A stretch of 10,567 nucleotides of DNA from positions 404-10,970 of the forward strand of contig DNLO01000111.1 in the NCBI GenBank assembly GCA_003488445.1, in the 5' to 3' direction. This stretch comes from Lachnospiraceae bacterium (GTDB taxonomy: Bacteria > Bacillota > Clostridia > Lachnospirales > Lachnospiraceae). Every line of letters starts with the position of its first letter. Within the stretch, counting starts at the first letter, position 1. Below the pieces are notes generated by a model. It was not told the DNA's origin. It ran no database searches and was given only the letters and a program-made list of their open reading frames with translations. Shown here one piece after another: positions 1 to 7,635 of the stretch. A program made the translations under genes and the position numbers.

Positions 1-1286
1 CCTATCCAGCTTCTGCCAAACCTCTTCATGAACCTGTCAAAGACCGGAGTGGCAAATATCGCTCCGCAAACCAGCAGAGCGGCCACACTGGCTATGTGAT
101 CCATATAATCCGAGCCGCCGTGGGCTCCGAACATTCTAGTTATGTAAACTAACGTATTCTCCACGCTTTCGGTGGCAAACAGCACCCAGCCCACCATCAC
201 CACGACGAGCGTATATATCCTCCCTACGAACCCGGGCAGCCTGTCCAGTACCTTTCCCAGCACGAGCCTCTCCAGCACCACGAAGCAGAAGTAATAGAGT
301 CCCCACAGTATGAAGCTCCACTCCGCCCCGTGCCACAGACCGGTGATGAACCATACAACGAGCAGGTTTACATAAGTTCGAAGCTGGCCTTTCCTGTTGC
401 CTCCCAGCGGTATATAGATATACTCTCTGAACCATCTGGTGAGGGTGATATGCCACCTGTTCCAGAAGTCTCTGACACTCACCGCCATGTAAGGGTGGTC
501 GAAGTTTTCCGGAAGAGTGAAGCCAAGCATCCTTCCCAGTCCTATGGCCATAAGAGAGTATCCGGCGAAATCGAAATAAATCTGAAGCGTATAAGCCGCG
601 GCTCCTATCCATGCGAAGATCGTGGAGATGTTCTCGTATCCTGCCGTGCCCACGTTGTCCCACACCGTCCCCAGATTATTCGCAAGCAGCACCTTCATGG
701 ACAGTCCTGTGATGAAGGGTCGGAGTCCCTCCTCTATATCCGTGATCTTCAGCACCCGGCTCTTCATGTCCAGAGCCACCTCTCTGTAGTTCACTATGGG
801 CCCCGCTATGAGCTGGGGGAACATCAGGATATATGCACCCAGATCGATCAGCGATCTGTCATAGGGTATGCGCTTTTTGTAGACATCGGCTTCATAAGAC
901 AGGATCTGGAAGGTATAGAATGAAATGCCCAAAGGAAGCGCGATTTCAGGCACCGAAAGAGATGTGCCGGGGATCCTGTTTATGTTTCCGACTATGAATC
1001 CGAGATACTTGAAGACTATGAGGATACCGACATTGAATATTATGTCAACTATAAAGACCAGCCGTCTCGCAAGCTTTCCTTTCTGTCCTGACATGAATAC
1101 GGCCAGCAGATAGTTCACCACCACCGATGCCGCGATCAGTATCACATACTTCGGCTCCCCGAAAGCATAGAAAACAATGCTCCCAAGCAGGAGCACGGCA
1201 TTCTTCCATGTCCGCGGCACCAGATAGTATACCAGCAGGAACACCGGGAGAAACCTGAATATGAACTCCAAAGAACTAAATAACAT
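1..1286 (-). CDS. MBOAT family O-acyltransferase, AlgI/DltB-like (3' end cut off)
   Basis: Multi-pass membrane acyltransferase expected to move an acyl (often acetyl) group across the membrane onto an envelope polymer. I read about 428 residues without a stop; AlgI-type proteins are usually 460-500, so the C-terminal tail lies beyond the window. It starts MLFSSLEF and has many hydrophobic segments. The MBOAT core is clear: DFWNRWHITLTRW with His at about residue 279, then YIPLGGNRKG, then GLWHGAEW with the invariant catalytic-type His at about residue 319. I chose ATG 1286 because MLFSSLEFIFRFLP is typical of the family; GGAGAG lies 12 bases upstream, rather far. An in-frame TTG at 1271 is the alternative. 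It follows the ABC permease gene after 37 bases with no terminator, so co-transcription is possible. The acylated polymer is unknown; the usual SGNH/AlgJ-like partner, if present, would be to the left. Confidence 0.93.
   Translation of the reverse strand, partial: MLFSSLEFIFRFLPVFLLVYYLVPRTWKNAVLLLGSIVFYAFGEPKYVILIAASVVVNYLLAVFMSGQKGKLARRLVFIVDIIFNVGILIVFKYLGFIVGNINRIPGTSLSVPEIALPLGISFYTFQILSYEADVYKKRIPYDRSLIDLGAYILMFPQLIAGPIVNYREVALDMKSRVLKITDIEEGLRPFITGLSMKVLLANNLGTVWDNVGTAGYENISTIFAWIGAAAYTLQIYFDFAGYSLMAIGLGRMLGFTLPENFDHPYMAVSVRDFWNRWHITLTRWFREYIYIPLGGNRKGQLRTYVNLLVVWFITGLWHGAEWSFILWGLYYFCFVVLERLVLGKVLDRLPGFVGRIYTLVVVMVGWVLFATESVENTLVYITRMFGAHGGSDYMDHIASVAALLVCGAIFATPVFDRFMKRFGRSWI
140..150 (+). 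repeat. TTATGTAAACT motif copy inside the MBOAT gene
   Basis: Exact match to TTATGTHAACY. On the coding strand it falls on Val-Tyr-Ile codons followed by Thr. It is the same word as the copy at 5264. Confidence 0.65.
365..375 (-). repeat. TTATGTAAACC motif copy inside the MBOAT gene
   Basis: Exact match to TTATGTHAACY but in the opposite orientation to most copies. In the gene it encodes Tyr-Val-Asn. Confidence 0.65.
1040..1050 (+). repeat. TTATGTCAACT motif copy inside the MBOAT gene
   Basis: Match to TTATGTHAACY with C at the variable position. In the gene it encodes Val-Asp-Ile-Ile. Confidence 0.55.
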
Positions 1287-1297
1287 TTATGTAAACC
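1287..1297 (+). repeat. TTATGTAAACC motif copy touching the MBOAT start codon
   Basis: Exact match to TTATGTHAACY, directly before ATG 1286 on the minus strand and between it and the GGAGAG ribosome site. It fills a third of the 37-base spacer after the ABC permease gene. Confidence 0.72.
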
Positions 1298-1323
1298 GCT
1301 CTCCGATCTTCTTTTCCGAAAGA

Positions 1324-2757
1324 TCAGTTATTTCTTATTGCCTCAAGTGCCGAGAGCTTCATGGCTCTGCGGCTCGGGGCGAACCCCGCCCCCATGGACA
1401 CCAGCACCGCGAATACTATGGATGCAAGATACATCCACGGCGGTATGATAGCTATCTGCATACCGGACACTTTGTTTATCACGGCGCATATTATCACCGA
1501 GATGATAAGTCCTATGGCCCCTCCGAAGAGTCCTATGATGCCCGCCTCTATCAGGAAGAGCTGCTGTATGTCGAAAAGCCCGCAACCCAGCACCTTCATC
1601 ACACCGATCTCCTTTGTCCTCTCGTATATGGACATCATCATGGTGTTGGCTATACCTATGGCTGCCACCAGAAGGGATACCGCACCTATGCCTCCCAGCA
1701 TGGCCTGCTGGCTCTTGGACTGCTGCTCCTGCTGGGCGATCCATTCGGTGTTACTGGTGGTCTGGAATCCCATATCCCCTATCGCATTCTGGACCTCGGT
1801 CACGTTCTCTATATCGTCCACGATGACTCGAAGAGAGCTGTAGAAGAGCTCCTTGTAGGGTTTGCCGTTCTTCCTGAGAGGCTGTCCCGGTATAGGCTTA
1901 TTCTTGAAGACCTTCTTAAACATCCTCTCCAGTGCCTCTATGTCACAGTAGGTATTCCAGGAATACTCCTTATAATCATCCTGATCTCCGGCGAGGACAC
2001 CTGCGGCAGGCACGATATACTTCTTCGGAGCCTGCGGCGCCTGCTGTGAACCGCCGTCCGCCGATCCCGTACCCGTGATCACCACTCCGCCGTCCGATCC
2101 GGCCACAGCGACTGCAGTTTCCGAAGACTGGCCCGATCCGCCCTTAGACGCTTCGTAGGCCTCCACATCAAATACAGTGAACATCTTATCGTTCATCAGA
2201 TCTATATCCGGCAGCTTTCCTGTGCTCCAGTATATGGCGTTGCCCCGCAGATCCTGGAAGTCCTGCAGCACCATGTTGCCGTATACGAACTGAAGCTCCT
2301 CGCCTTCATTCGGCCATCCGCCCTCGGCGAATTCCCAGTTCATGTCGCGCAGCACATCCAGCGGCATCGCCCTGCCCCCGTACAGGCTGCTCATATAGGC
2401 TCCGGTCTGAATGATGGCCTGAAACTCCAGTATGGGATATACCTGCTCCACATGAGGTATACTGCTGATGGTCTCTATGGTATTGTCTGTAAGCTTGGTA
2501 TCCAGCGGATCGGAGCTGCCGTCGGACTTTGACGACTGATCAGAGCCGGGCTGTCCTCCCTCCCGTACCTCTACGGTACGCAGTCCGCCGTATTCTTCGA
2601 TCATCTTCATGCTCTCCTGCTTCATGCCTTCGCCGAGTCCCAGCATGATGATGATGGACGATATACCTATCATGACGCCCAGTATGGTCAGAAAGGTCCT
2701 CAGCTTTCTCTTCATGAGCGAGCCGAATGCCATGCCGAATTTATCAGTGAACCTCAA
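1324..2757 (-). CDS. MacB/FtsX-type ABC transporter permease
   Basis: Membrane subunit of a type VII (MacB-like) ABC system, 477 residues. Visible layout: a cytoplasmic start, transmembrane helix at about 21-41 (FLTILGVMIGISS), a large extracytoplasmic MacB_PCD-like domain, then three helices at about 353-376, 402-427 and 440-462. The helix 2-3 region carries IYERTKEIGVMKVLG, the FtsX-family signature, and the end reads PSRRAMKLSALEAIRNN as in MacB. The extracytoplasmic domain holds two Gly/Ser/Gln-rich stretches (about 67-85 and 204-245) that look like flexible insertions. The start is TTG at 2757, overlapping the TGA of the upstream gene by 4 bases with GGTGAG just ahead, implying translational coupling. 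With the ATPase and the CARDB-like protein it should form one complex. MacB-type systems use ATP to drive extracytoplasmic work or export; the substrate here cannot be told. Confidence 0.95.
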   Translation of the reverse strand: MRFTDKFGMAFGSLMKRKLRTFLTILGVMIGISSIIIMLGLGEGMKQESMKMIEEYGGLRTVEVREGGQPGSDQSSKSDGSSDPLDTKLTDNTIETISSIPHVEQVYPILEFQAIIQTGAYMSSLYGGRAMPLDVLRDMNWEFAEGGWPNEGEELQFVYGNMVLQDFQDLRGNAIYWSTGKLPDIDLMNDKMFTVFDVEAYEASKGGSGQSSETAVAVAGSDGGVVITGTGSADGGSQQAPQAPKKYIVPAAGVLAGDQDDYKEYSWNTYCDIEALERMFKKVFKNKPIPGQPLRKNGKPYKELFYSSLRVIVDDIENVTEVQNAIGDMGFQTTSNTEWIAQQEQQSKSQQAMLGGIGAVSLLVAAIGIANTMMMSIYERTKEIGVMKVLGCGLFDIQQLFLIEAGIIGLFGGAIGLIISVIICAVINKVSGMQIAIIPPWMYLASIVFAVLVSMGAGFAPSRRAMKLSALEAIRNN

Positions 2758-4511
2758 TTCTCACCGCCGCCTTCTCCGGTGCTGTCACCGTTGTCTTTCC
2801 CGCCTGCACTTTCCTCATCCGAAGACTTATCAGAGCTCCCGGCCCCGTTTCCGTTCTTCCCGTGCACTGCTCTTTCAGCCGCTTCTTCCTCCTCGTCGAT
2901 CTCTTCCAGGACAGCGGCAAGCTCATCCTCTTCAAGCTGTTTTTTCTTCTTTCGTATCAGCTTGATCACTACGGTCAGTATCACCGCGAGCAGCAGCACC
3001 GCTCCCACAGCGATCAGTACCTTCTGCCAGACCTTCAGCCCTGCTTCTTCCTCGGGCATGCTCTCTCCCGGCATCTCCTCCTCGACGATGGAAGACTGCT
3101 CCACCGACAGATTTATCGGTCTTGTGTCTTTCGTCACGTTTCCCGATTCGTCCTCATATGATATCTGGATCGGCACCGTGGCTCCGGGCATTTCCGAGTA
3201 GGCCATTCCGGTTAACATAACGTCAACGTTGCCTGTCGCACCGGGTGACAGGTTGCCTACATAAGCCAGTGCCGGCTGCAGCGAAGGATCCGATACGGTG
3301 ACCTGCACGTTGTAAAGAGTGGTCTTTCCCGTATTGAATACCGAGAACATCAGATTACTCTGCTCACCTATGTCTATGACCGATGGCTCGCAGGTCGGGG
3401 TGGAAACGTCATATTTGGACACCTGCTTAACGGGTATGGATACGCTTCCTTTGCCGTCGTAGGGATTGGCCCTCTCGTCTTCATACTTCATGTCTATGGT
3501 CATCACATAGGGCTTTTGCTCCAGACCCGCCTTGGCCTCGAAGTCCATGGTGAGATCTGCAGTGCCCTCAGGTGGTATGCTCTCGATATAGAATGAATTC
3601 GAGCCCGAGGTGGGAAGGAAAGCCGCATAGCTCGCCTGTGTCTGTGATCCCTCCACCGTGGCCGTCAGGTCAAGCTGGACATTCTTGACCGTTACCTCTG
3701 ACGATGTGTTCTCTATCACCAGGTTCAAAGTGAACTGCTCGCCCGAATAGATCTCCTTCGGCGTGGTGGAAAAGCCCTTCACTATCAGTCTGGGGGTCGA
3801 AAGTCTCTTGTCCTCATCACCGTCGACCGTACCGTTCTCCGGCAGCCCCACAGTCTTTACAAATACAGAGATGACGGTCGTATCCACTGCACAGGACGGA
3901 TCGGTATATGTGATATCAAAGTCCAGCTTGTAATACCCGGTCTTTACATTTTCTCTGGTACGGAATGTCCAGGCACAGTTATATACCCTGTCTATATAGC
4001 TGGGCTGGGCATCCTCCCCCAAAAGAGTCCCGATCTTCAGGGTATATCCGGTATTATTGATCTCAAACGGGAAGTCGTCGGTCCTGACTCCGAGTCTCGG
4101 CGTCACTATGACATCCGAGATATTGTATTTGAACATATTGACGATCGGCAGCACCACCAGCACATCCTGACCGTGTGTCGCCACGGGTGTGACCCAGGTG
4201 TTGCCGGGCATCAGGAAGGGGTTGGTCGTAGTCGCTACGTTGTATCTCTCCCCCGATTCGGCAGCAGGCCCCTCGTATCCTCCTTCATTGTATGTGGAGC
4301 TGGGATTGGATGTTCCCGCCCCTGCCATCCCGGTATAAGAGTTGCTCTTGGCCGAGTTTATGTTCGTGGTCGTCGTGGTAGTTTCCGCGAGGCCCGTCAC
4401 ATCAAATAAGCCGCAGGATAAAATCGCCAGGAGGACCAGCAGTCCTGTCCGTTTCTTAAGTCTCTCCCGCAGACCTTTCATTTTATTCCATTTCCCGCAA
4501 TCAATCTTCAT
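2754..4511 (-). CDS. COG1361/CARDB-like secreted membrane protein partner of the ABC transporter
   Basis: A 585-residue surface protein. Order of parts: a basic N-terminus and hydrophobic segment (GLLVLLAILSCGLF, about 22-37), a Thr/Asn/Ser-rich linker, several beta-rich repeats of the NEW3/CARDB kind (for example FTLNLVIENTSSEVTVKNVQ and LMFSVFNTGKTTLYNVQV), one transmembrane helix at about 497-518, a KKKK stop-transfer signal and a 60-residue acidic, Gly/Ser-rich cytoplasmic tail. LSCG is a weak lipobox; cleavage after TGLA is an alternative. ATG 4511 has GGAGAG 7 bases upstream and overlaps the ATPase gene by 11 bases. ATG 4481 (MKGLRERLKKR) would give a more ordinary signal peptide but has a weaker ribosome site. 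Sitting between ATPase and permease genes, it probably works with them at the outer face of the membrane. Family assignment is by appearance only. Confidence 0.85.
   Translation of the reverse strand: MKIDCGKWNKMKGLRERLKKRTGLLVLLAILSCGLFDVTGLAETTTTTTNINSAKSNSYTGMAGAGTSNPSSTYNEGGYEGPAAESGERYNVATTTNPFLMPGNTWVTPVATHGQDVLVVLPIVNMFKYNISDVIVTPRLGVRTDDFPFEINNTGYTLKIGTLLGEDAQPSYIDRVYNCAWTFRTRENVKTGYYKLDFDITYTDPSCAVDTTVISVFVKTVGLPENGTVDGDEDKRLSTPRLIVKGFSTTPKEIYSGEQFTLNLVIENTSSEVTVKNVQLDLTATVEGSQTQASYAAFLPTSGSNSFYIESIPPEGTADLTMDFEAKAGLEQKPYVMTIDMKYEDERANPYDGKGSVSIPVKQVSKYDVSTPTCEPSVIDIGEQSNLMFSVFNTGKTTLYNVQVTVSDPSLQPALAYVGNLSPGATGNVDVMLTGMAYSEMPGATVPIQISYEDESGNVTKDTRPINLSVEQSSIVEEEMPGESMPEEEAGLKVWQKVLIAVGAVLLLAVILTVVIKLIRKKKKQLEEDELAAVLEEIDEEEEAAERAVHGKNGNGAGSSDKSSDEESAGGKDNGDSTGEGGGEN
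3210..3220 (-). repeat. TTATGTTAACC motif copy inside the COG1361-like gene
   Basis: Match to TTATGTHAACY with T at the variable position and in the minority orientation. In the gene it encodes Met-Leu-Thr. Confidence 0.55.
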
Positions 4512-5184
4512 ATACTATCTCTCCATCAAGTATATGCACTCTCCTGTCGGCAAATCCCGCCAGGTTATTGTCATGGGTCACCATTACCAGCGTATTGCCC
4601 TGATCGTGCACCACCTCCTGCAGCAGGTGGAGCACCTCCAGTGTCGTCTTCGTATCCAGGTTTCCCGTGGGCTCATCCGCGAATATGATCTCCGGGCCGC
4701 TCACAAGTGCTCTGGCTATACCCACTCTCTGCTGCTGGCCTCCGCTCATCTGTGTCGGACGGTGCCTCATGTATTTCTCGAGGCCCACATTCTTCAGTAT
4801 GACCTCGGCTTTCTTCCTTCTCACTCCGGCACTGACACCTCTGAAGGCCAGAGGCAGTGCCACATTCTCCACGGCATCGAACTGCGGCAGCAGGTCATAT
4901 GCCTGAAAAATAAACCCCACATGGTCCCTGCGAAACCTCACGAGCTCGCCCTCCGACATCTTCTCTATATGCCGTCCGGCTATCACCACATCTCCTTTGG
5001 TGGGCCTGTCGAGGCCTGCCAGCATATTGAGCAGAGTGGACTTTCCGGATCCGGAGGTGCCTACTATCGCCACGAACTCTCCCTTGTTCACCTTCAGGTC
5101 CACACCGTTCAGAGCCCGTACCTTTTCCTCGCCGAGCCTGAATATCTTATACAGTTTCCTGGTCTCTATCACAGTCTCAGCCAT
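4501..5184 (-). CDS. ABC transporter ATP-binding protein, LolD/MacB type
   Basis: Cytoplasmic ATPase powering the permease encoded two genes on. With the start at ATG 5184 (MAETVIETRKLYK) it has 227 residues, the normal LolD length. All motifs are present: Walker A GTSGSGKST (42-50), Q-loop Gln94 in FIFQAYDLLP, signature MSGGQQQRVGIARAL (146-160), Walker B IIFADE with catalytic Glu171, D-loop GNLD and H-loop His204 in MVTHD. The open frame extends up to an ATG at 5250, but that part encodes the arms of a terminator hairpin and a Cys/Phe-rich peptide foreign to the family, so I reject it. GTGAG lies a few bases before ATG 5184. It is the first gene of the cassette and is preceded by a good sigma-A promoter. 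Its end overlaps the next gene by 11 bases. Confidence 0.96.
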   Translation of the reverse strand: MAETVIETRKLYKIFRLGEEKVRALNGVDLKVNKGEFVAIVGTSGSGKSTLLNMLAGLDRPTKGDVVIAGRHIEKMSEGELVRFRRDHVGFIFQAYDLLPQFDAVENVALPLAFRGVSAGVRRKKAEVILKNVGLEKYMRHRPTQMSGGQQQRVGIARALVSGPEIIFADEPTGNLDTKTTLEVLHLLQEVVHDQGNTLVMVTHDNNLAGFADRRVHILDGEIVYED

Positions 5185-5215
5185 GAGTCTCACAAGCCGT
5201 GCAAAAAAACAGCAC

Positions 5216-5250
5216 AAAAAACAATGCCGCAGAGCACACCTCTGCGGCAT
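5216..5250 (-). terminator. Intrinsic terminator after glyA
   Basis: A perfect 11-bp inverted repeat, ATGCCGCAGAG (5224-5234) and CTCTGCGGCAT (5240-5250), with a 5-base loop. On the minus strand it is followed by TGTTTTTTG and, after a short gap, a second run of seven T. The T-runs are only on the minus-strand side, so it acts on transcripts leaving glyA. It also overlaps the probable start of the ABC cassette transcript. Confidence 0.88.
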
Positions 5251-5252
5251 AT

Positions 5253-5281
5253 ACTATATATCATTATGTAAACTTTTTCAA
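5253..5281 (-). promoter_or_regulatory. Sigma-A promoter of the ABC cassette
   Basis: On the minus strand TTGAAA (5281-5276) and TATAGT (5258-5253) are separated by exactly 17 bases; each hexamer is 5/6 to consensus. The predicted start, about 5245-5248, falls inside the upstream arm of the glyA terminator hairpin, about 60 bases before ATG 5184. The spacer contains a copy of the TTATGTHAACY motif (5264-5274), so a protein bound there would occlude the promoter. Confidence 0.68.
5264..5274 (+). repeat. TTATGTAAACT motif copy, between glyA and the ABC cassette
   Basis: Exact match to the window-wide word TTATGTHAACY, identical to the XerD arm of the B. subtilis dif site as I recall it. The 17 bases to its left are AT-rich but match a XerC arm poorly, so this is not a full dif. 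It lies in the spacer of the predicted ABC cassette promoter. Confidence 0.75.
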
Positions 5282-5321
5282 GGCTGTTTGTTACATTGCC
5301 TTGATCACATCAGTCCCGGCC

Positions 5322-6560
5322 TCAGATCAGAGGATACTTCTCCGTCAGGGTCTTTATCACCTCTCTTGCCTCAGCCACACCGGCTTCCTTCTGCAGCACC
5401 ACCTTGGATATGGCATCTGCCACCCTGTCCATGTCGGAGGTAACGAAGCCTCTCGTGGTCACGGCAGGAGTGCCCAGTCTGATACCGCTGGTGACGAAGG
5501 GCTTCTGAGGGTCATTGGGTATGGTGTTCTTGTTTGCTGTGATATGAGCCTCATCAAGCAGAGCCTCTATCTCCTTGCCTGTCAGTCCCTGAGGCTCCAG
5601 ATTGAGGAGCATCAGATGGTTGTCGGTGCCTCCGGACACGATGGAAAGACCTCTGTCCAAAAGCCCCTTTGCGAGAGCCTGAGCGTTGTCTACCACGCCC
5701 TTTGCGTATTCCTTGAAAGCAGGCTCCAGCGCCTCCTTGAAGCAGACTGCCTTGGCTGCTATCACGTGCATCAGAGGGCCTCCCTGTATACCCGGGAATA
5801 TAGCCTTGTTGAAGTTGAACTTGTCGGCTGCCTCCTGATTGCAGAGGATGAGTCCTCCTCTGGGTCCTCTCAGAGTCTTGTGAGTGGTGGTGGTCACCAC
5901 GTCGGCTATGCCTATGGGTGAAGGATGATAGCCTGTAGCAACGAGCCCGGCGATATGAGCCATATCCACCATCAGATAGGCACCGACCTCGTCGGCTATC
6001 TCCCTGAATTTGCCGAAATCTATGGTCCTGGCATATGCAGAGGCGCCGGCCACTATCACCTTGGGCCTGCACTCCTTCGCTATACGTCTCACTTCATCAT
6101 AGTCAATGAATCCTTCATCATTCACACCGTAAGGGACACAGTGGAAATACTTGCCGGAGAAGTTGACCGGCGATCCGTGTGAGAGATGTCCGCCCTGATC
6201 CAGGTTCATGCCCATGAAGGTATCTCCCGGTGTCATCATCGCGAAGAACACTGCCATATTCGCCTGTGCTCCCGAGTGGGGCTGCACGTTGGCATAGTCA
6301 CATCCGAAGAGCTTCTTTGCCCTGTCTCTCGCTATATCCTCCACTACGTCCACGCACTCGCATCCGCCGTAGTATCTCTTGCCGGGATATCCCTCTGCGT
6401 ATTTATTCGTGAGCGGGCTTCCCATGGCAGCCATCACAGCCTTTGAAACCCAGTTCTCAGAGGCGATCAGCTCTATATGATCGTTCTGCCTCTTCTGCTC
6501 CGCCTCTATGGCATCCGCTATCTCGGGATCCACCGTTCTAAGTTCATCTATCGAATACAT
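5322..6560 (-). CDS. glyA: Serine hydroxymethyltransferase
   Basis: PLP enzyme of the cytosol that interconverts serine plus tetrahydrofolate and glycine plus 5,10-methylene-tetrahydrofolate, the main one-carbon supply. At 412 residues it has the usual bacterial length. Family motifs run in order: ELIASEN near the start, [45 protein letters not shown] with the PLP-binding Lys at about 228, and [11 protein letters not shown]. Two ATG codons are adjacent (6563 and 6560). GGAGGT ends 5 bases before the second and only 2 before the first, so I chose 6560; the difference is one Met. It is flanked by a 55-base upstream spacer with a possible extended -10 promoter, and a strong terminator downstream, so it may be a single-gene unit. 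Nothing odd in the sequence. Confidence 0.98.
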   Translation of the reverse strand: MYSIDELRTVDPEIADAIEAEQKRQNDHIELIASENWVSKAVMAAMGSPLTNKYAEGYPGKRYYGGCECVDVVEDIARDRAKKLFGCDYANVQPHSGAQANMAVFFAMMTPGDTFMGMNLDQGGHLSHGSPVNFSGKYFHCVPYGVNDEGFIDYDEVRRIAKECRPKVIVAGASAYARTIDFGKFREIADEVGAYLMVDMAHIAGLVATGYHPSPIGIADVVTTTTHKTLRGPRGGLILCNQEAADKFNFNKAIFPGIQGGPLMHVIAAKAVCFKEALEPAFKEYAKGVVDNAQALAKGLLDRGLSIVSGGTDNHLMLLNLEPQGLTGKEIEALLDEAHITANKNTIPNDPQKPFVTSGIRLGTPAVTTRGFVTSDMDRVADAISKVVLQKEAGVAEAREVIKTLTEKYPLI

Positions 6561-6565
6561 CATCT

Positions 6566-6571
6566 ACCTCC
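6566..6571 (-). promoter_or_regulatory. Ribosome binding site deciding the glyA start
   Basis: GGAGGT on the minus strand, a full Shine-Dalgarno match. Its distance of 5 bases to ATG 6560, against 2 bases to ATG 6563, favours the second ATG as start. Confidence 0.8.
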
Positions 6572-6598
6572 GTTCGGATTTTAGAAACCAACCTTGCT

Positions 6599-6607
6599 AT
6601 CATATCA
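6599..6607 (-). promoter_or_regulatory. Possible extended -10 promoter for glyA
   Basis: TGATATGAT on the minus strand fits the extended -10 pattern TGnTATAAT with one mismatch. It lies about 40 bases before the glyA start. The -35 position holds only a weak TTCAAT. No terminator is visible after the glycosyltransferase gene, so read-through into glyA is equally possible. Confidence 0.35.
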
Positions 6608-6618
6608 CAAGACAGGAA

Positions 6619-7635
6619 CTAATTGAAGCCTACCAGCATCTGGGCTATCTTGTAGCCTCCTATGGCTATCTTGCGGCCTCCCTTCCCGTGCAGGTTCATG
6701 CTCTGTCCCAGCATGCTGTGCCTTATCACGAAGTACGTCAGGGTATCTTTGGATCTCAGATATTCCCACAGCTGCTTCTTCTTCGACAGAGATTCCGGAT
6801 CCCCCGCCTTTATCAGGAATATCGAAGAAATGACCATCATGATCTCCAGATAATTCCTCATATACCTGCGCAGCTTGCCGTTCTCCACCTTCGTGTCCCT
6901 GAAATAGTCGATCATGAGCTTGGTGACGGTGATCTGCTGATCTATCCTGGATATCATCACGCTCTCGTTCACCGACTGGTCTTCCCTTCCGATGTAGTAC
7001 CTGTAGAAATTCACGGGAAGATAATAAATGGTCTTCACATAGGGCAGAGGTTCGAACACATAGATATTATCCACGTAGAAGGTATGCTTCGGAAGCTCTA
7101 TGCCGCATTTTCTGAGGAGTCTGGTACGGTATATCACCGAATGCATCAGGATATATCTGCCCTTCCTGAAGTGCTTCGTATCCTCCCAGGACACCAGCTC
7201 CTCCACGGGTACCGAGTTCTCATAGTGCATCACCTTCTTGCGCTTTGCCCCGTCCTTGTCATATACAAAGTTGCAGAGCATCATATCCAGCACGGTATCT
7301 CCGCCGGTGAGCTCTCTCAGCTTGTCCAGCACCTGCCTGTATGCATCCTTATCCACCCAGTCGTCGGAGTCTACCACCTTGAAGTACAGTCCCGAGGCAT
7401 TCCTTATCCCGGTGTTCACGGCCTCGCCGTGTCCTCCGTTTGCCTGATGGATGGCCCGTACTATGCCGGGGTACTTTTCCTCATATTTGTCCGCTATGTC
7501 TGCGGTGAGATCTGTGGATCCGTCGTCTATTATCAGGATCTCCACCTCGTCTCCTCCGGGGAGCAGCGATTCGATGCATTTCCCCATGTATTCCTGCGAA
7601 TTGTAGCAGGGTATGGCAAATGTCAGAAGCTTCAA
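6619..7635 (-). CDS. Family 2 glycosyltransferase
   Basis: GT-A fold glycosyltransferase, 338 residues, transferring a sugar from a nucleotide-sugar donor. The N-terminal catalytic half shows TFAIPCYNSQEYMGKCIESLL, then IDDGSTD at about 36-42 (nucleotide binding), ANGGHGEAVNTGIRNASG, and the metal-binding DSDDW at about 89-93. I see no transmembrane segment, so it is probably cytosolic or peripheral. The C-terminal half is basic and carries no recognised domain. It begins with TTG 7635, overlapping the TGA of the upstream small gene by 4 bases, with AGAGG about 8 bases ahead; the two are probably translationally coupled. The acceptor is unknown: a cell-surface glycan is the usual role for this family, and the envelope genes nearby agree, but that is inference. 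Confidence 0.93.
   Translation of the reverse strand: MKLLTFAIPCYNSQEYMGKCIESLLPGGDEVEILIIDDGSTDLTADIADKYEEKYPGIVRAIHQANGGHGEAVNTGIRNASGLYFKVVDSDDWVDKDAYRQVLDKLRELTGGDTVLDMMLCNFVYDKDGAKRKKVMHYENSVPVEELVSWEDTKHFRKGRYILMHSVIYRTRLLRKCGIELPKHTFYVDNIYVFEPLPYVKTIYYLPVNFYRYYIGREDQSVNESVMISRIDQQITVTKLMIDYFRDTKVENGKLRRYMRNYLEIMMVISSIFLIKAGDPESLSKKKQLWEYLRSKDTLTYFVIRHSMLGQSMNLHGKGGRKIAIGGYKIAQMLVGFN

Noticed and set aside
5185..5250. N-terminal extension of the ABC ATPase to ATG 5250
   Set aside because: These codons form the hairpin and T-runs of an intrinsic terminator and encode a Cys/Phe-rich peptide unlike the family. ATG 5184 gives the normal protein.
5247..5274. Complete 28-bp dif site at the glyA-ABC spacer
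   Set aside because: The right half is a perfect XerD arm and the middle is AT-rich, but the left 11 bases share only a few positions with the XerC arm consensus. I treat it as a half-site.
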